Of a stretch of DNA of 64,000 nucleotides, positions 1-9,879 are shown piece by piece. The notes beneath the pieces were generated by a model, which had not been told where the DNA came from, made no database searches, and saw nothing but the letters and a program-made list of their open reading frames with translations. Made by a program: the position numbers and the translations under genes. Positions within the stretch are counted from its first letter, which is position 1. Each line of letters starts with the position of its first letter. This stretch comes from Myrica gale. Taxonomy: Eukaryota > Streptophyta > Magnoliopsida > Fagales > Myricaceae. The stretch covers positions 9,378,874 to 9,442,873 of the forward strand of contig OZ005607.1 of the NCBI GenBank assembly GCA_963930655.1. The letters are read 5' to 3'.

Positions 1-94
1 GATCGGTGCCTAGATCATGTATTTAAGAAGCTGGGAATGATAATTGATTGCGTTAGATCATTTAATGAATCATGACATTCATGTGGAGTTTATA

Positions 95-421
95 GGATTC
101 GGATTCCCTCTTAAGGGCTCATTTCAGAATAAGTCCGATTGGAGGGAGAGGATTCCTTCCTACAAATCTAACAGTCCATAGCCATCACGTCTTTAATGAA
201 GGACTCTAACAGTAAAAATTACACTGCTCTTTGCAATGACATAGATGACCGTAGACTGTTAGATTTGTTGGAAGGAATCATCTCTGTCTAATCGGACTCA
301 TTCGAAAATGAACCTTCATTAAATGACGCGATGGCTATGGAATGTTAGATTTGTGAGAAGGAAACATCTTCATCCAATCGGACTCATTCAGAAATGAACC
401 CTTAGAAAGGAATTCGTTCCC
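95..421. mobile_element. MITE with long terminal inverted repeats
   Basis: The left arm (about 95-215) and the right arm (about 300-421) are inverted copies of each other. Both contain GGGYTCATTTC, a run around AGTCCGATTGG and ACAAATCTAACA in opposite orientation. The centre carries a short unique stretch around GCTCTTTGCAATG. There is no coding capacity. A target-site duplication is not clear. A degenerate relative of the central part lies at about 39085-39193. The superfamily is unassigned; long arms of this kind are common in Mutator-like MITEs. Confidence 0.6.
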
Positions 422-2994
422 AATTTCATGAACGCTTTGTTTGAGTACTCTTGTCTTCTGATAATTTGCATGCATTTTGTGGCCTGAAATATACAACTAT
501 ATATATATATATTATCCCAAAGGTGGATGATTTCTATTTGTTTAAACGTGGAAGACTTGGGAGAAGAAATTGGTGGAGTTGGAATCCAATTCCCTATCAG
601 TTTTGACAGGGGTACGGCTTTTGTTCACTTTCATGCGGAAAGCTACTACTCCTCACGTAGGGAAAGGAATAGCAAAGTAGCAGCCTTAACACATTCATTT
701 GTCCTCATCTCTCTCGCTCTCACCTGTCACACACAGCGCCCACAGGGGCACGTGCATGCATACGCAGATTTGTCCAATTAGTAGAATGATTGATGAACGA
801 CGCGTTTAACAGATTGGTGTGCTTTTTTTCTTACGTACGGCCTTCAATATTATAGCTAAAATGAGACAGATCGTAGGACCCAAATTGCCTCCTTTTTTTA
901 TACAAGCTGTGAAAGACCAGCTTCCATGAGCTTATCCATTGTGGGAGCTGCTGGGTCACTGCACTGCAAAGCAATATGTTGTACCACGTCCGTCGATCTG
1001 TCATAGGCTGTGTGACAAGAAGTTGCTTGCTGCGCATTAGCTCGTACTAGTCGTCGGTCCATTGAAATAGTTTCTGTATGTGACGAGGCTTTTGCTCATT
1101 ATTGCACATGTATCTGACACCAAATTGATTCTGCACCATCACATACTAGTGGATCACTTTATAACTTGCAAGCTGCAGCTGCTCCCTGCTGGGAAGGATA
1201 TCGAAACCAGCAAAGCCAGCTTTCCATGTTTCCCTCATTAATAGATGCGGAGCCAAACTATTCAGTGCTGGTCTGGGATCCTACAACCGTAGCTTCAAGA
1301 GATAAAGCTTGAAAAGTTAGACTTTGATATATCCATCTATATTTGGATAAATATTCCTTTAATTAAGGAGCCGATTTGCCTCACGATGACGACTACTAAA
1401 ACGAGCAATATTATATGAAAATCAAACGACCCAAAAAGAGACCAACATGTTATAAAACAAGGTTGTTGAGATGCAAAAGACCAGCATATGAAAGTCCAGC
1501 ATGAGTTGATCTCTTTGCTTTTCTTGTTTTTGGTTTAGTACTTGTTTGGCTGTACGTGTACAGAGAGTTATAATGTGTTCAGGGGAGAGAGGATCGAACC
1601 AGCAGTTAGGGAGGCAACGGCTCCAAAAATCAGTTTTATTTTTTATTTTTTTTGTTGATATTGTAAACAAAATTAAATGCACAAAAATTCTTCCAAATCC
1701 TTGCTTTGAAAAGAATTGCGTAATAACCAAAGAAGTTAGTCGCATCTACAATTTGACTTCAAAAAAATTGATCAATGTTCTTTTTAAAGCTCCTTGAAAT
1801 CCAATTCTACCCGGTTAGCAACCAATATGGAATTGTCATAAGATTTCGCATGTCAGATCCACGTGCCAGTGCAGTGCAGGTAGACATGGTCGCGTGTTAG
1901 CCGCCGCTCCCCAAAAATCAACCAAAAACCAAACATGTCCTCTCCACTGTTTCACCCAAACCATAGAGGCGGCAAATTGAAAAGGATAGATAAAAACCCG
2001 GAAACAAAACTATGAACGCCACCTGACTGGTAAAAGACCAAACAGAGGAAGGGAAGGGGGCGGGAGGAGGAGCGAGGTAAGGCTTCTTCCGCGCTCGGTC
2101 ACAAAGGAGAGAGAAGACTCTTCGGGGCCAGAAACCAAAAAGACTGAAGAGAGGACCGGAGGAGCCCCTCTCTCTCTCTCTCTCTAGATTAAAAATGTTT
2201 GTGAGCTCCTAAACTTGGAATCAAAAGCTAAGCTCTATGTTCTACAGGGAAGACCTGTTTCCAAAAATATACAATTCCATGTCACAAACTACATGTCTTT
2301 TTAGAATCAGAAACTCCTAGTGAAGTAGCTCTTGATGCGATAAACCAGGATGTCAAGGACTCCGGTTAAGGGATTAGGCTCGGTTAGAAAGATTCCCAAA
2401 GTCAAAGATTGCAATCACTGAAATTGTACAAATATTTGGGAAAATACTCTGTTCTTTGGTTTAACACCCGAGGTCAGCCTCTTTTACGACATCAAAAAAA
2501 TCAGTTAGGACAGTGCAGTGGTCTACATTCCAAGTGCTTTCTGACGTAATTTCATATAACCTGATCTGGTTCCACACTTCTAATCATGTAGATCTCTGGA
2601 CAATTGAGAAAGCGGAAACATATGGGCAAAATCCAAGTTATACTTGACAGAGGTAAGTAGAGCACAAAATCGGTGATTCTCTTATGTGTGAGCAACATAG
2701 CAAAGCTTTGTAGCAGAGGAGAAGTAACTGGGAGGCCCTTCTTCTCCAATTTCATTCTACTGAGGCCAGGAAACCGGGGTACAAATTATTGCAAGATTCT
2801 TCACCACAGCGAAGATTAATAGAACAAAACGTCCGATGTTCAATTGGTAGACATATTCAACTGAATTTCGGGAAATGACAAGTAAACTTCTCTGGTTCAA
2901 TAAACAAAATAGGTCATTGTCCAGCTAAACCTCTGCAACTGATGAACTTGAAAACTGAGACCTTAGTTCAACATTGTTCTCTACAAAACCCAAA
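422..2994. other. Spacer without a recognisable gene
   Basis: I see no supported gene here. The stretch holds an AT dinucleotide tract near 497-512, short CT tracts near 2168-2187, and a purine-rich stretch near 2045-2165. The longest open frames (fewer than about 110 codons) have no recognisable motif. The right end, below 2995, is the 3' flank of the CX9C gene. Confidence 0.5.
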
Positions 2995-3408
2995 CTACTT
3001 CCTTCCTCTGTTCAGCCTCTGCAGATGGTAATTAATACTTCCCCAAGATTTCCTTTTATTGCTTGTCTGCAACGAATGAATTCAAAAGCTTTAGAGATAC
3101 ATATTGCACCACACAACCCCAGGAGAACCATAACCGAATCTAAGAAACAACTCCAAAAGTACGGAATAAAGTATAGAATGAATGAATAGCACTGAACGAA
3201 GCAGGAGAAGCTACATCAAATCAGAAAGTTATATCACCTGAGAATCCATACAGGCAGTCAAAAGTTCCTTTTGCCGAACACATTTATCAGCACTGTTGTG
3301 GTTTTGAGCCAAGCAGTTGAGAAATGTAACCATTTCCTTCATGCAAGGTTTGTGAAGAGAGCCAAATTTTTTTGGGTTGATATATAGTGTACCAGCTTTC
3401 CGGCCCAT
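2995..3408 (-). CDS. Small twin-CX9C mitochondrial protein (mS37/CHCHD1-like)
   Basis: Two exons, 3408-3238 and 3066-2995, encode 80 residues. The splice sites are CAG|GTGATA and TTGCAG|ACAAGC, phase 0, with a 171-bp intron. The protein starts MGRKAG, then has two CX9C motifs (cysteines spaced exactly nine apart, at about residues 22/32 and 43/53). It ends with a basic tail, INYHLQRLNRGRK. Twin CX9C proteins form a disulphide-locked helical hairpin, usually imported into the mitochondrial intermembrane space by Mia40/Erv1. The N-terminus and tail resemble plant proteins annotated as the mitochondrial small-subunit protein mS37 (Mrp10/CHCHD1). The CX9C pattern is seen directly; the ribosomal assignment is from memory of the family. 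The 5' untranslated region probably lies above 3408; its extent is not determined. Confidence 0.85.
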
Positions 3409-5954
3409 TATTCTACACTAAAACTACACATGCGCAACCAAGATGGATAATGTTAGATTCAAGCCATTATGACAAATACCTGACAAAGATAATGTGGGAC
3501 TCGACCACTTCTTGACAAAATAAAATCAAGAGCCACAACAAAAAACAGTCGGCAGAAATAATTCCAATAATCAATAAAAGGATGAGAATAGAGAGAACCT
3601 CATAAACAATATAAAACTCTATCAACATTTCAAGACACTCGAACAATCAACTAAAGAGATCAATTTCCAATTAAGGAACAAAAAGCATCCATCAATCAGT
3701 CGAGACAACAATGAACCACTAAACAGTGCTGTATCTCCGACTAACCCTTGGCAGGGCATCCCTCTCTCTCTCTCTCTCTTTCTCAAGGTTAAGGGTTCTT
3801 GACTACTTTTCACCTGCCTGGAAGTGAAATGTAAATAAACAGTGAGCATCTCTTTAGCACAAAAAAGCAAGTTGCAGTAGTTTCCTGCACTCCGAGTCAC
3901 TTACCTGAGAAATGGCTTAAAACCGTTTCCTTGCTGTTGAGCTTGAAGCCTCAATTGGGAACTGTTACCCCAACGCAATTCAGGTCAGTGCACTAGGTAC
4001 CCATGTTACATCCCAAAGAGACGGGAGAGATCTCCGGAATAAAGAATCAATATTTACATGTTCCCTCTATTTTAGATTTCCTTGAAAAGGGCACTCAACC
4101 TAAGGGAACTCTTCATAATATTTCAAAGAAGGCAGGAGTTTTTATGGGACTTTCCCTTAATCAATAGATGAAATCCACTTAATGAAATACCAAAAGGAGG
4201 GGGGGGGGATGACTTGTATATAACTTCATATAAATATATATAACCTTTTCTAGACTGCACGCGTGGAAGGGAGAGAGGGGGGGGGAATGGTTTGGCAACG
4301 AACTCTGCAAAAGACAGCTTTCTACCTTCATATAAATTTATAGACTTCTAAGGTTCAATTATTTCAACATCTTTCTATCATTCAATTACAGACAAGCAAC
4401 TGAGGGACGCCCTAACTTATCAGCCCTAAATAATTCCAAGCTTATCCAAGAATACCATGAACATTCTAGAAAAACATAAATCAGTCAGCATGGAGACAGG
4501 GAGCAGAGGCGATAGAGAGATTTTCAAGCCTCCAAGCAGCAAGCAACCGACAGAAAAGCCATTGAGTGTTAGCTTGCAGTTTAGACGTATAGTGGGGGTG
4601 AAAACTAGATAACCAAATAAAATTGGTAAAATAAAACATAAATACCCCAACCCAATCGTATTTGAGAATGAAGAACCTGAAATGCAACCACAAAGACAGT
4701 AACACAACAGATCCCAGGAAGACAAAGGAACCCGACCAGCAACCCATTATCCTCTATTTTCATGCAAAATTTACTTAATGATTCTCACCAAGTAAAGCAA
4801 AAAGGAGGAAGCCAATAATTAACAGCTAAAAGGAAATAACCGGCCTATACATGAGCAATAATGAAGCAATTTTCTTTACAAAACTTGCCCCAACAACCAA
4901 CTATCACTTCATGCTAAAGCAACAACAAATGAATCTAAATCCATTGCTTCAAAAATGTTGCCACCACCTCATTTCTAGCACTTAGTATATGCATTCCAGG
5001 TATGGATATGTTTGGTCAGATGCACGACCATTTCCATAGGTGTCAAACAATACACAAGGAAGGCCAAGCCAAGCACACGATATATTGGCACAAAAATTGA
5101 CACCTATTCCTTGGGGTTAGCTTTTCACGCATAATACAAGGTCCCAAAGAGACTAAAAGAATCAATCAACTGGATCACTAATATTTAGAGCAAAAATCTT
5201 AAGGTAATAGAGATTTGGTGAAGTCTGCAAGTATCCCAATTCTCAATCTTAACATATAAAACAGAGAAACAAAAGATCAAAATTAATACTTTCGTAGGAA
5301 CCATGGCCAAGGTCATATGCTTTACCAAACTACGTCACAAAGAGAAAAAAAAATTGTTTCCCCTTCTGAAAACTGGAAAGAACTACGTATCTTGTCCTTA
5401 ACCGAAACATAAACTTCCCAACATCTACAACTCAATGATAGATTGGGTTCCTCAATGCAAAAAGTACACTCAATCTAGTAAAGTACACTCAATGCAAAAA
5501 GCTCTTCAGGTACAACCATATTCATTTCAAGAAGTACAAAGTGATATGGGATAATCCACATTAATGCAGCCCCAATTGGTACAAGCAAAATAGTTCATAA
5601 CAAGCATTCAGGGAAAAAATAATGAAGGGCGACGAAAAAAAGAAGAAGCACCGCATCATACAGGATTGGAAGCTATACTAGTAGAGAGGAATAGGGAACA
5701 CTAGGGTCTCGGCAGATCACAGGGATTTCCTCTTTCCTTCTGGTCTTTTCTGAGGTTTTGCAGAGAGAGATCGAATTCTGCTCTCAGTGCTTCTTTTTTC
5801 ACCCACCCATTTTCCTGTCTGGGCTTGCCTAATTCATGTTCAAATTGGGAGTACAAGCCCGATCTTTGGCTGGGCTTTGAGTCCATAGAGCTACTGCTCA
5901 AAAGCCCACTCATTGCTTAGGTGCAGACAACCCATTTAAACAATAAATCTGTTC
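3409..5954. other. 5' flank of the CX9C gene; no other gene recognised
   Basis: I could not assign a protein to this stretch. It includes a CT tract near 3762-3782 and G-rich runs near 4199-4209 and 4276-4286. A 70-codon minus-strand frame at 5701-5913 has no familiar motif. Part may be 5' leader or leader introns of the minus-strand CX9C gene. That cannot be settled without transcript data. Confidence 0.4.
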
Positions 5955-5963
5955 TTTAAAAAA

Positions 5964-6513
5964 AGGCAAATTACAATAATCTCCCTCAAACTATCACCCG
6001 ATTCTCAATTACTCCCTAAACTTTAACTCGTTGCAACTCACCCCCAGTTTTTATGTCTATTATGGTTCCATCCCCCACGAACTTGGGACGTTATTTAGAA
6101 CGGTTTCCGTTACACGTGAGGAACACGTGACCCTCCCCTTGTATAAAAATACTATCACACCTCACACTCGTTGAGGAAGTAAAAAAACACCAGCTTACTT
6201 AGATTTTGTTTGGGTGGGCCCAATTAATAAAGCGTTAGACAACAGGCCTAAAACGTTAGCCACCCAAACAAAATCCAAGTAAGTTGGTGTTTTCTTTTTT
6301 CCTCAACGAATGAGGAGCGTAATAGTATTTTTACACGAGGGGAGGTTGCCATGTTCCACAAACGTGATGGAAACTGTTCTAAATAACGTCCCAAATTGGT
6401 AAGGATGGAACCGTGACAGAAATAAAGTTCAGAGGGGTGAGTTATAACACGTTAAAGTGTAGGGAGATAATTGAGAATCGAGTGATAGTTTGAAGGGTTA
6501 TTATAATTTGCCC
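5964..6513. mobile_element. 550-bp palindromic MITE, Mutator-like
   Basis: The element begins AGGCAAATTACAATAA and ends with the inverted form TTATAATTTGCCC. Inverted similarity extends through nearly the whole element: about 250 bp per arm, for example ACTATCACYCGATTCTCAATT, ATTTAGAACRGTTTCC, and near the centre CACCCAAACAAAATC. It is flanked by a perfect 9-bp direct repeat, TTTAAAAAA (5955-5963 and 6514-6522). Nine-base target duplications are characteristic of Mutator-like elements. The repeat is low-complexity, so it is suggestive rather than conclusive. No coding region is present. Confidence 0.8.
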
Positions 6514-6827
6514 TTTAAAAAATTAATAAAGATAACATTCAATATAATGGTCAAAACAAAAAAGAAGATGAAGAAGAAGAAGTTGTATTCTTTTTCTTAC
6601 AAATGGTAGAAATAACGTTGACCACCTTCCTATAAATTTCCCTAAATTTCATACGAACCTTGTGTTCTATTTATGAGGTTATTTAATCCTTATCAACTAT
6701 AATTTTAGAGTTCTATTGAACTAAGAAAAGATGTTCCTATTGAAACTCAGACTTTTATAGAAAGTAGAGTTATTATGGAACAAGAAAATTGATACTATCT
6801 CTATCTTATTTAAGAACACAATCTCCA

Positions 6828-7306
6828 TCAATTTGTGTATCGTTGATTTGTGTGCAAAGAAATTAAGAGTATCGAGCGAGAGAAATCGTTTTCTGGTGTT
6901 TGTGCCCGACTCATTCCCCTTGCTTTCGAAACATCAATTGTCAACTTAGATTGAGTCGTCTCTAATAGGTTTTGTTGCTTCTTATATGGTAAACCACGTT
7001 TGAGATGACTTCTCATACCCGAAGTCATATAGTGTTCAAGGTGGCACCCAACAAGGTTCTGGTAATGATAACACTTGGCTTCAGAGTGTTCACAATTAAC
7101 AACTGGAAAACTTCTAGTGAAATGATCCCACAGAAAACTCTTGCGAGCATTTTTTTTCTTTTTTTAGTGGATGGATCTTCTGGAAGAGGGGTAGGATCCT
7201 CATGTTCAGGAGAATCAAGACTAATAATAGTCTCATCAACTGGGTTAGATGAACCATCGGGACAAGACCCTATATTTGGAGTAGGTGTAGAACTAGAAGA
7301 ATCCAT
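6828..7306 (-). pseudogene. hAT (RICESLEEPER-like) transposase N-terminus with BED zinc finger, broken
   Basis: An ATG at 7306 opens a Ser/Thr/Pro/Asp-rich leader (MDSSSSTP...) ending in a KKRKK basic patch. This is the usual N-terminus of plant hAT transposases of the RICESLEEPER/DAYSLEEPER group. The BED zinc finger then continues in another frame. It shows a WDHF aromatic motif, a degenerate AKCYHY knuckle and a final MRSHLKRG, followed by LTIDVSKA. A frameshift near 7140-7160, in a homopolymer-rich stretch, separates the two parts. The dimerisation and catalytic regions are absent. The second Cys of the CxxC pair appears replaced, consistent with decay. The call rests on motif order, not a search. 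Confidence 0.65.
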
Positions 7307-8340
7307 ATGACACAAAAACACATTTTATTTTCAGATCATTTGAGTAAGAAAAATTGATTAAAAAACGAACTGTCGGCCAAAACCCTATGCCTCAATGGCC
7401 ATAATAGATTATGAGGTAAAATAATTTCATGGCCCTTTTACTTTTTGCTTGAGGGTTTTTCTAGAAAGTTCAAAAAACGACTTGATCTACCTAAATTAAC
7501 TCTAAACAGCTATATTCATAACCTAAAGGATTCAAGCATAAACAATAAAATAAAATTTCAACAATCAAACAAACCATATTCACGTCACAAACAATAAAAT
7601 AAATTTTCAACAAATCAGAGCAAATCAGCAAATTGGACAGACCCTGTAAACTGTAAAGAATATGCGAGGACAGCAGAAATACAGCTAACAAATAGCAAGG
7701 GTAGGATTGCTTAAAATCTGACAATATTCAAATGTATGAAATCTGCTTTATAGTCCATGGATTTTCAAGAAGATTACGAAGCGTGTCATTGGCGTGAAGC
7801 AATATACTAACAAAATCTAAAGGATAACAAAACGGAAGCAACAATCTACCAATATTCTTCACTAAAAAACTCACAAATCTATATCTGTAACACTGAACTA
7901 AACAGTCTACCCATATTCTTCACTAAAAAAATCCTTTAACAATTAATTAATTAAAAACCCCCAATCTGGACTAATCCAATCCCTAAATCCCGAAATCAAA
8001 TTAACAGACCCTAAAGCATATAGTTCATAATTTGTTCTCATTATCTAATGTTCTACATTCAGAGGAAAATAATCATACCTTAGGGTTAGGTCGAGATGCT
8101 TAGTAGCAGAGAGAGACTCCGGCCAAAGAGAGATCGGGGATGGGTATTCCAGGAAGAAATAAAGAGAGAGAGAGTGAGAGAGGAGCGTTCGTTGGAGGCG
8201 GCTCCAGGTGGCTGGAAGCCTGAACCTGGACGGTGAGAGAGAGAGATCCGACCGGTAGGGGCACTCTGGAGAACAGAGTATCTCGAGCGAGAACTTCTTC
8301 ACGTAACTTTTAGGGAACTGCATCAAAACGCTGAGTTTTG
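7307..8340 (-). other. Possible 5' leader and intron of the hAT-derived locus
   Basis: Read on the minus strand, about 8340-8080 is CT-rich and resembles a plant 5' untranslated exon. It ends in a good donor, CCTAAG|GTATGATT, near 8079. The following AT-rich 0.75 kb down to the ATG at 7306 could be a leader intron. No protein is recognised in the 93-codon minus-strand frame at 8045-8326. This is inference from base composition and one splice-like site. Confidence 0.3.
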
Positions 8341-8434
8341 GCCCTAGTCAGTTTTCTTTTTCTTTTGTTTTTTAAATCAGGGCTCAAAACAACTTAAAAG
8401 ACGTCGTCTCGAGCCCTGTTTATGTTTTTAAAAA

Positions 8435-8844
8435 GGGAATTTGACAACTTGGTCTTTGGGTTTTTACCCCTTTAACAAATGGGTCATTGAGTTTCAAATT
8501 TCAAAATTTTAGTCCTTGAATTTTTGTTATTTGACAAAATGGTTCTTCCGTTAGTCTGTCGTCCATATACTTAACGAATTTGAAGCGGTCGACCGCTACA
8601 CGTCAGTAAATTTGTACGGTCGATCCCTTCATGTAGCGGTCGACCGCTTCATATAGCGGACGACTGCTTACTTTTTACACATATATCCGGTCGACCGCTT
8701 TAAATCCGTTAAGCATATAGACGGCTGACTAACGGAAGGACCCGTCAAACAACAAAAACCTAAGGAATAAAATTTTGAAATTTGAAACCTAAGGACTCAT
8801 TTGCCAAAGGGGTATAAACCCAAGGACTGAAATGTCAAAATCCC
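8435..8844. mobile_element. 410-bp MITE with internal GCGGTCGACCGC palindromes
   Basis: The terminal inverted repeats are GGGAATTTGACAACTTGGTC and, inverted at the other end, GGGATTTTGACATTTCAGTCC. They continue for about 100 bp per arm. A perfect 9-bp direct repeat, TTTTAAAAA, flanks it (8426-8434 and 8845-8853), which fits Mutator-like insertion. The centre contains several copies of the palindromic motif CGGTCGACCG. A related element sits at 53823-54172 and a fragment near 11998-12045. No open reading frame is present. Confidence 0.8.
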
Positions 8845-8853
8845 TTTTAAAAA

Positions 8854-9452
8854 AGAAACAAACCAACCAATTTTCGATTTCAATTTCAAAAAATGGATAA
8901 AAATTCATTCATGTTCCGATACCGTTATATGCCGAAAATAGATGTTCGGTTGGAGTAAAAATGTAGAATTTTGAAGAAATTGTGAATATTTATGTAGAAT
9001 AGTATTTTATTGGTGTTTGTTTTTGAATTCTGAATATGTTCGGTGGTAATTTTGAGAATATATTTAAATCCTGAAAAAATATAAGAAACGAAAATAACCC
9101 TCTAGTTTTAACCGAAATTTTTGCCCATACGTGGTCATGTATTTAGGTACGCACTTGAGAATGTTATTTGGGCATTATCTATCAAACATAATGTTACAAA
9201 TTGACAAATGCGGAAGCAGAGAAGAATGGGCGTGGGTGAGAGGCGCTGAAGTGAATAAGTGATATAGATGTTGGAGGCTGAGTTTGAGAAAGACACGTTA
9301 CTCTTTGAGTTATTATTTTTGTAATGTGGGGTGAAATATACTGGGCCTGAGCCCATTTGCTTTGTATTTCTTTAGTTAAGGCCTTAGGCCTTGTATACAT
9401 AGTTAGCCTATATAATGGGCCACCTAAATAAGGGAATTGAATAAGGATCAGA
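8854..9452. other. Spacer with an AT-rich repeat relic
   Basis: I see no gene. About 8941-9075 belongs to a TGTTTGTTT/AAATTTT repeat family found throughout the window. A similar piece lies in opposite orientation at about 12785-12915. Confidence 0.4.
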
Positions 9453-9575
9453 CTGTGAGCTATGGACTCAAATGACATGTCCTCCTATATGGAGGGTCCT
9501 GAACTGAGGTTTAAATCCTCCCACCCTCCTCCCCCGGTAGGCTTGGCCTGCATTGCCTAGAAAAAAAATAATAAG
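9453..9575 (+). mobile_element. Possible tRNA-derived SINE, short and degenerate
   Basis: A box-B-like motif, GGTTTAAATCC (9508-9518), looks like GGTTCGAATCC after CpG decay. A weak box A, TGGACTCAAATG, lies about 45 bases upstream (9463-9474). An A-rich tail follows at 9559-9573. There is no cloverleaf good enough for a functional tRNA. Family and exact ends are undetermined. Confidence 0.4.
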
Positions 9576-9604
9576 GATTAAACTAAAAAAAAGTAGCCAC
9601 CACC

Positions 9605-9760
9605 AGCATGATAGTCCAAGTGGTATGAGAGTATGAAATAAGGCACTCAAGAGAGAGTGTGGGGGAGGAGATCTTTGAATCGAACCCTCCCGCCTTCGTT
9701 ATTACTTGCATGCTGGTGCGGTCGTGGTGACGATCTTTCCTTTTCGAAGCAGGTAGCTAT
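9605..9760 (+). mobile_element. Possible tRNA-derived SINE head
   Basis: Box A, TAGTCCAAGTGG (9612-9623), fits the pol III consensus. Box B, GAATCGAACCC (9677-9687), follows at a spacing typical of SINE heads, although the region between cannot fold as a normal tRNA. The 3' end is not defined. It lies directly after another SINE-like head, which suggests tandem or nested insertion. Confidence 0.4.
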
Positions 9761-9879
9761 GGCTCAATCCGAATATTCTGCAGCAAGTGAGAGTTCCTAT
9801 GATCATGCTCAGGATGAAGAAGTGAAGAGAAAGAAAATTTGCGGCCTCTTGACCCAAGAAAATTACAATTAGACTTTAA

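Noticed and set aside
1546..1640. Possible tRNA-like sequence (GGATCGAACC)
   Set aside because: It has only a box-B-like motif. There is no acceptor stem, and box A is not convincing.
9657..9872. 71-codon frame ending in an acidic and basic tail
   Set aside because: It starts inside a SINE-like head and has no recognised motif or splice partner.
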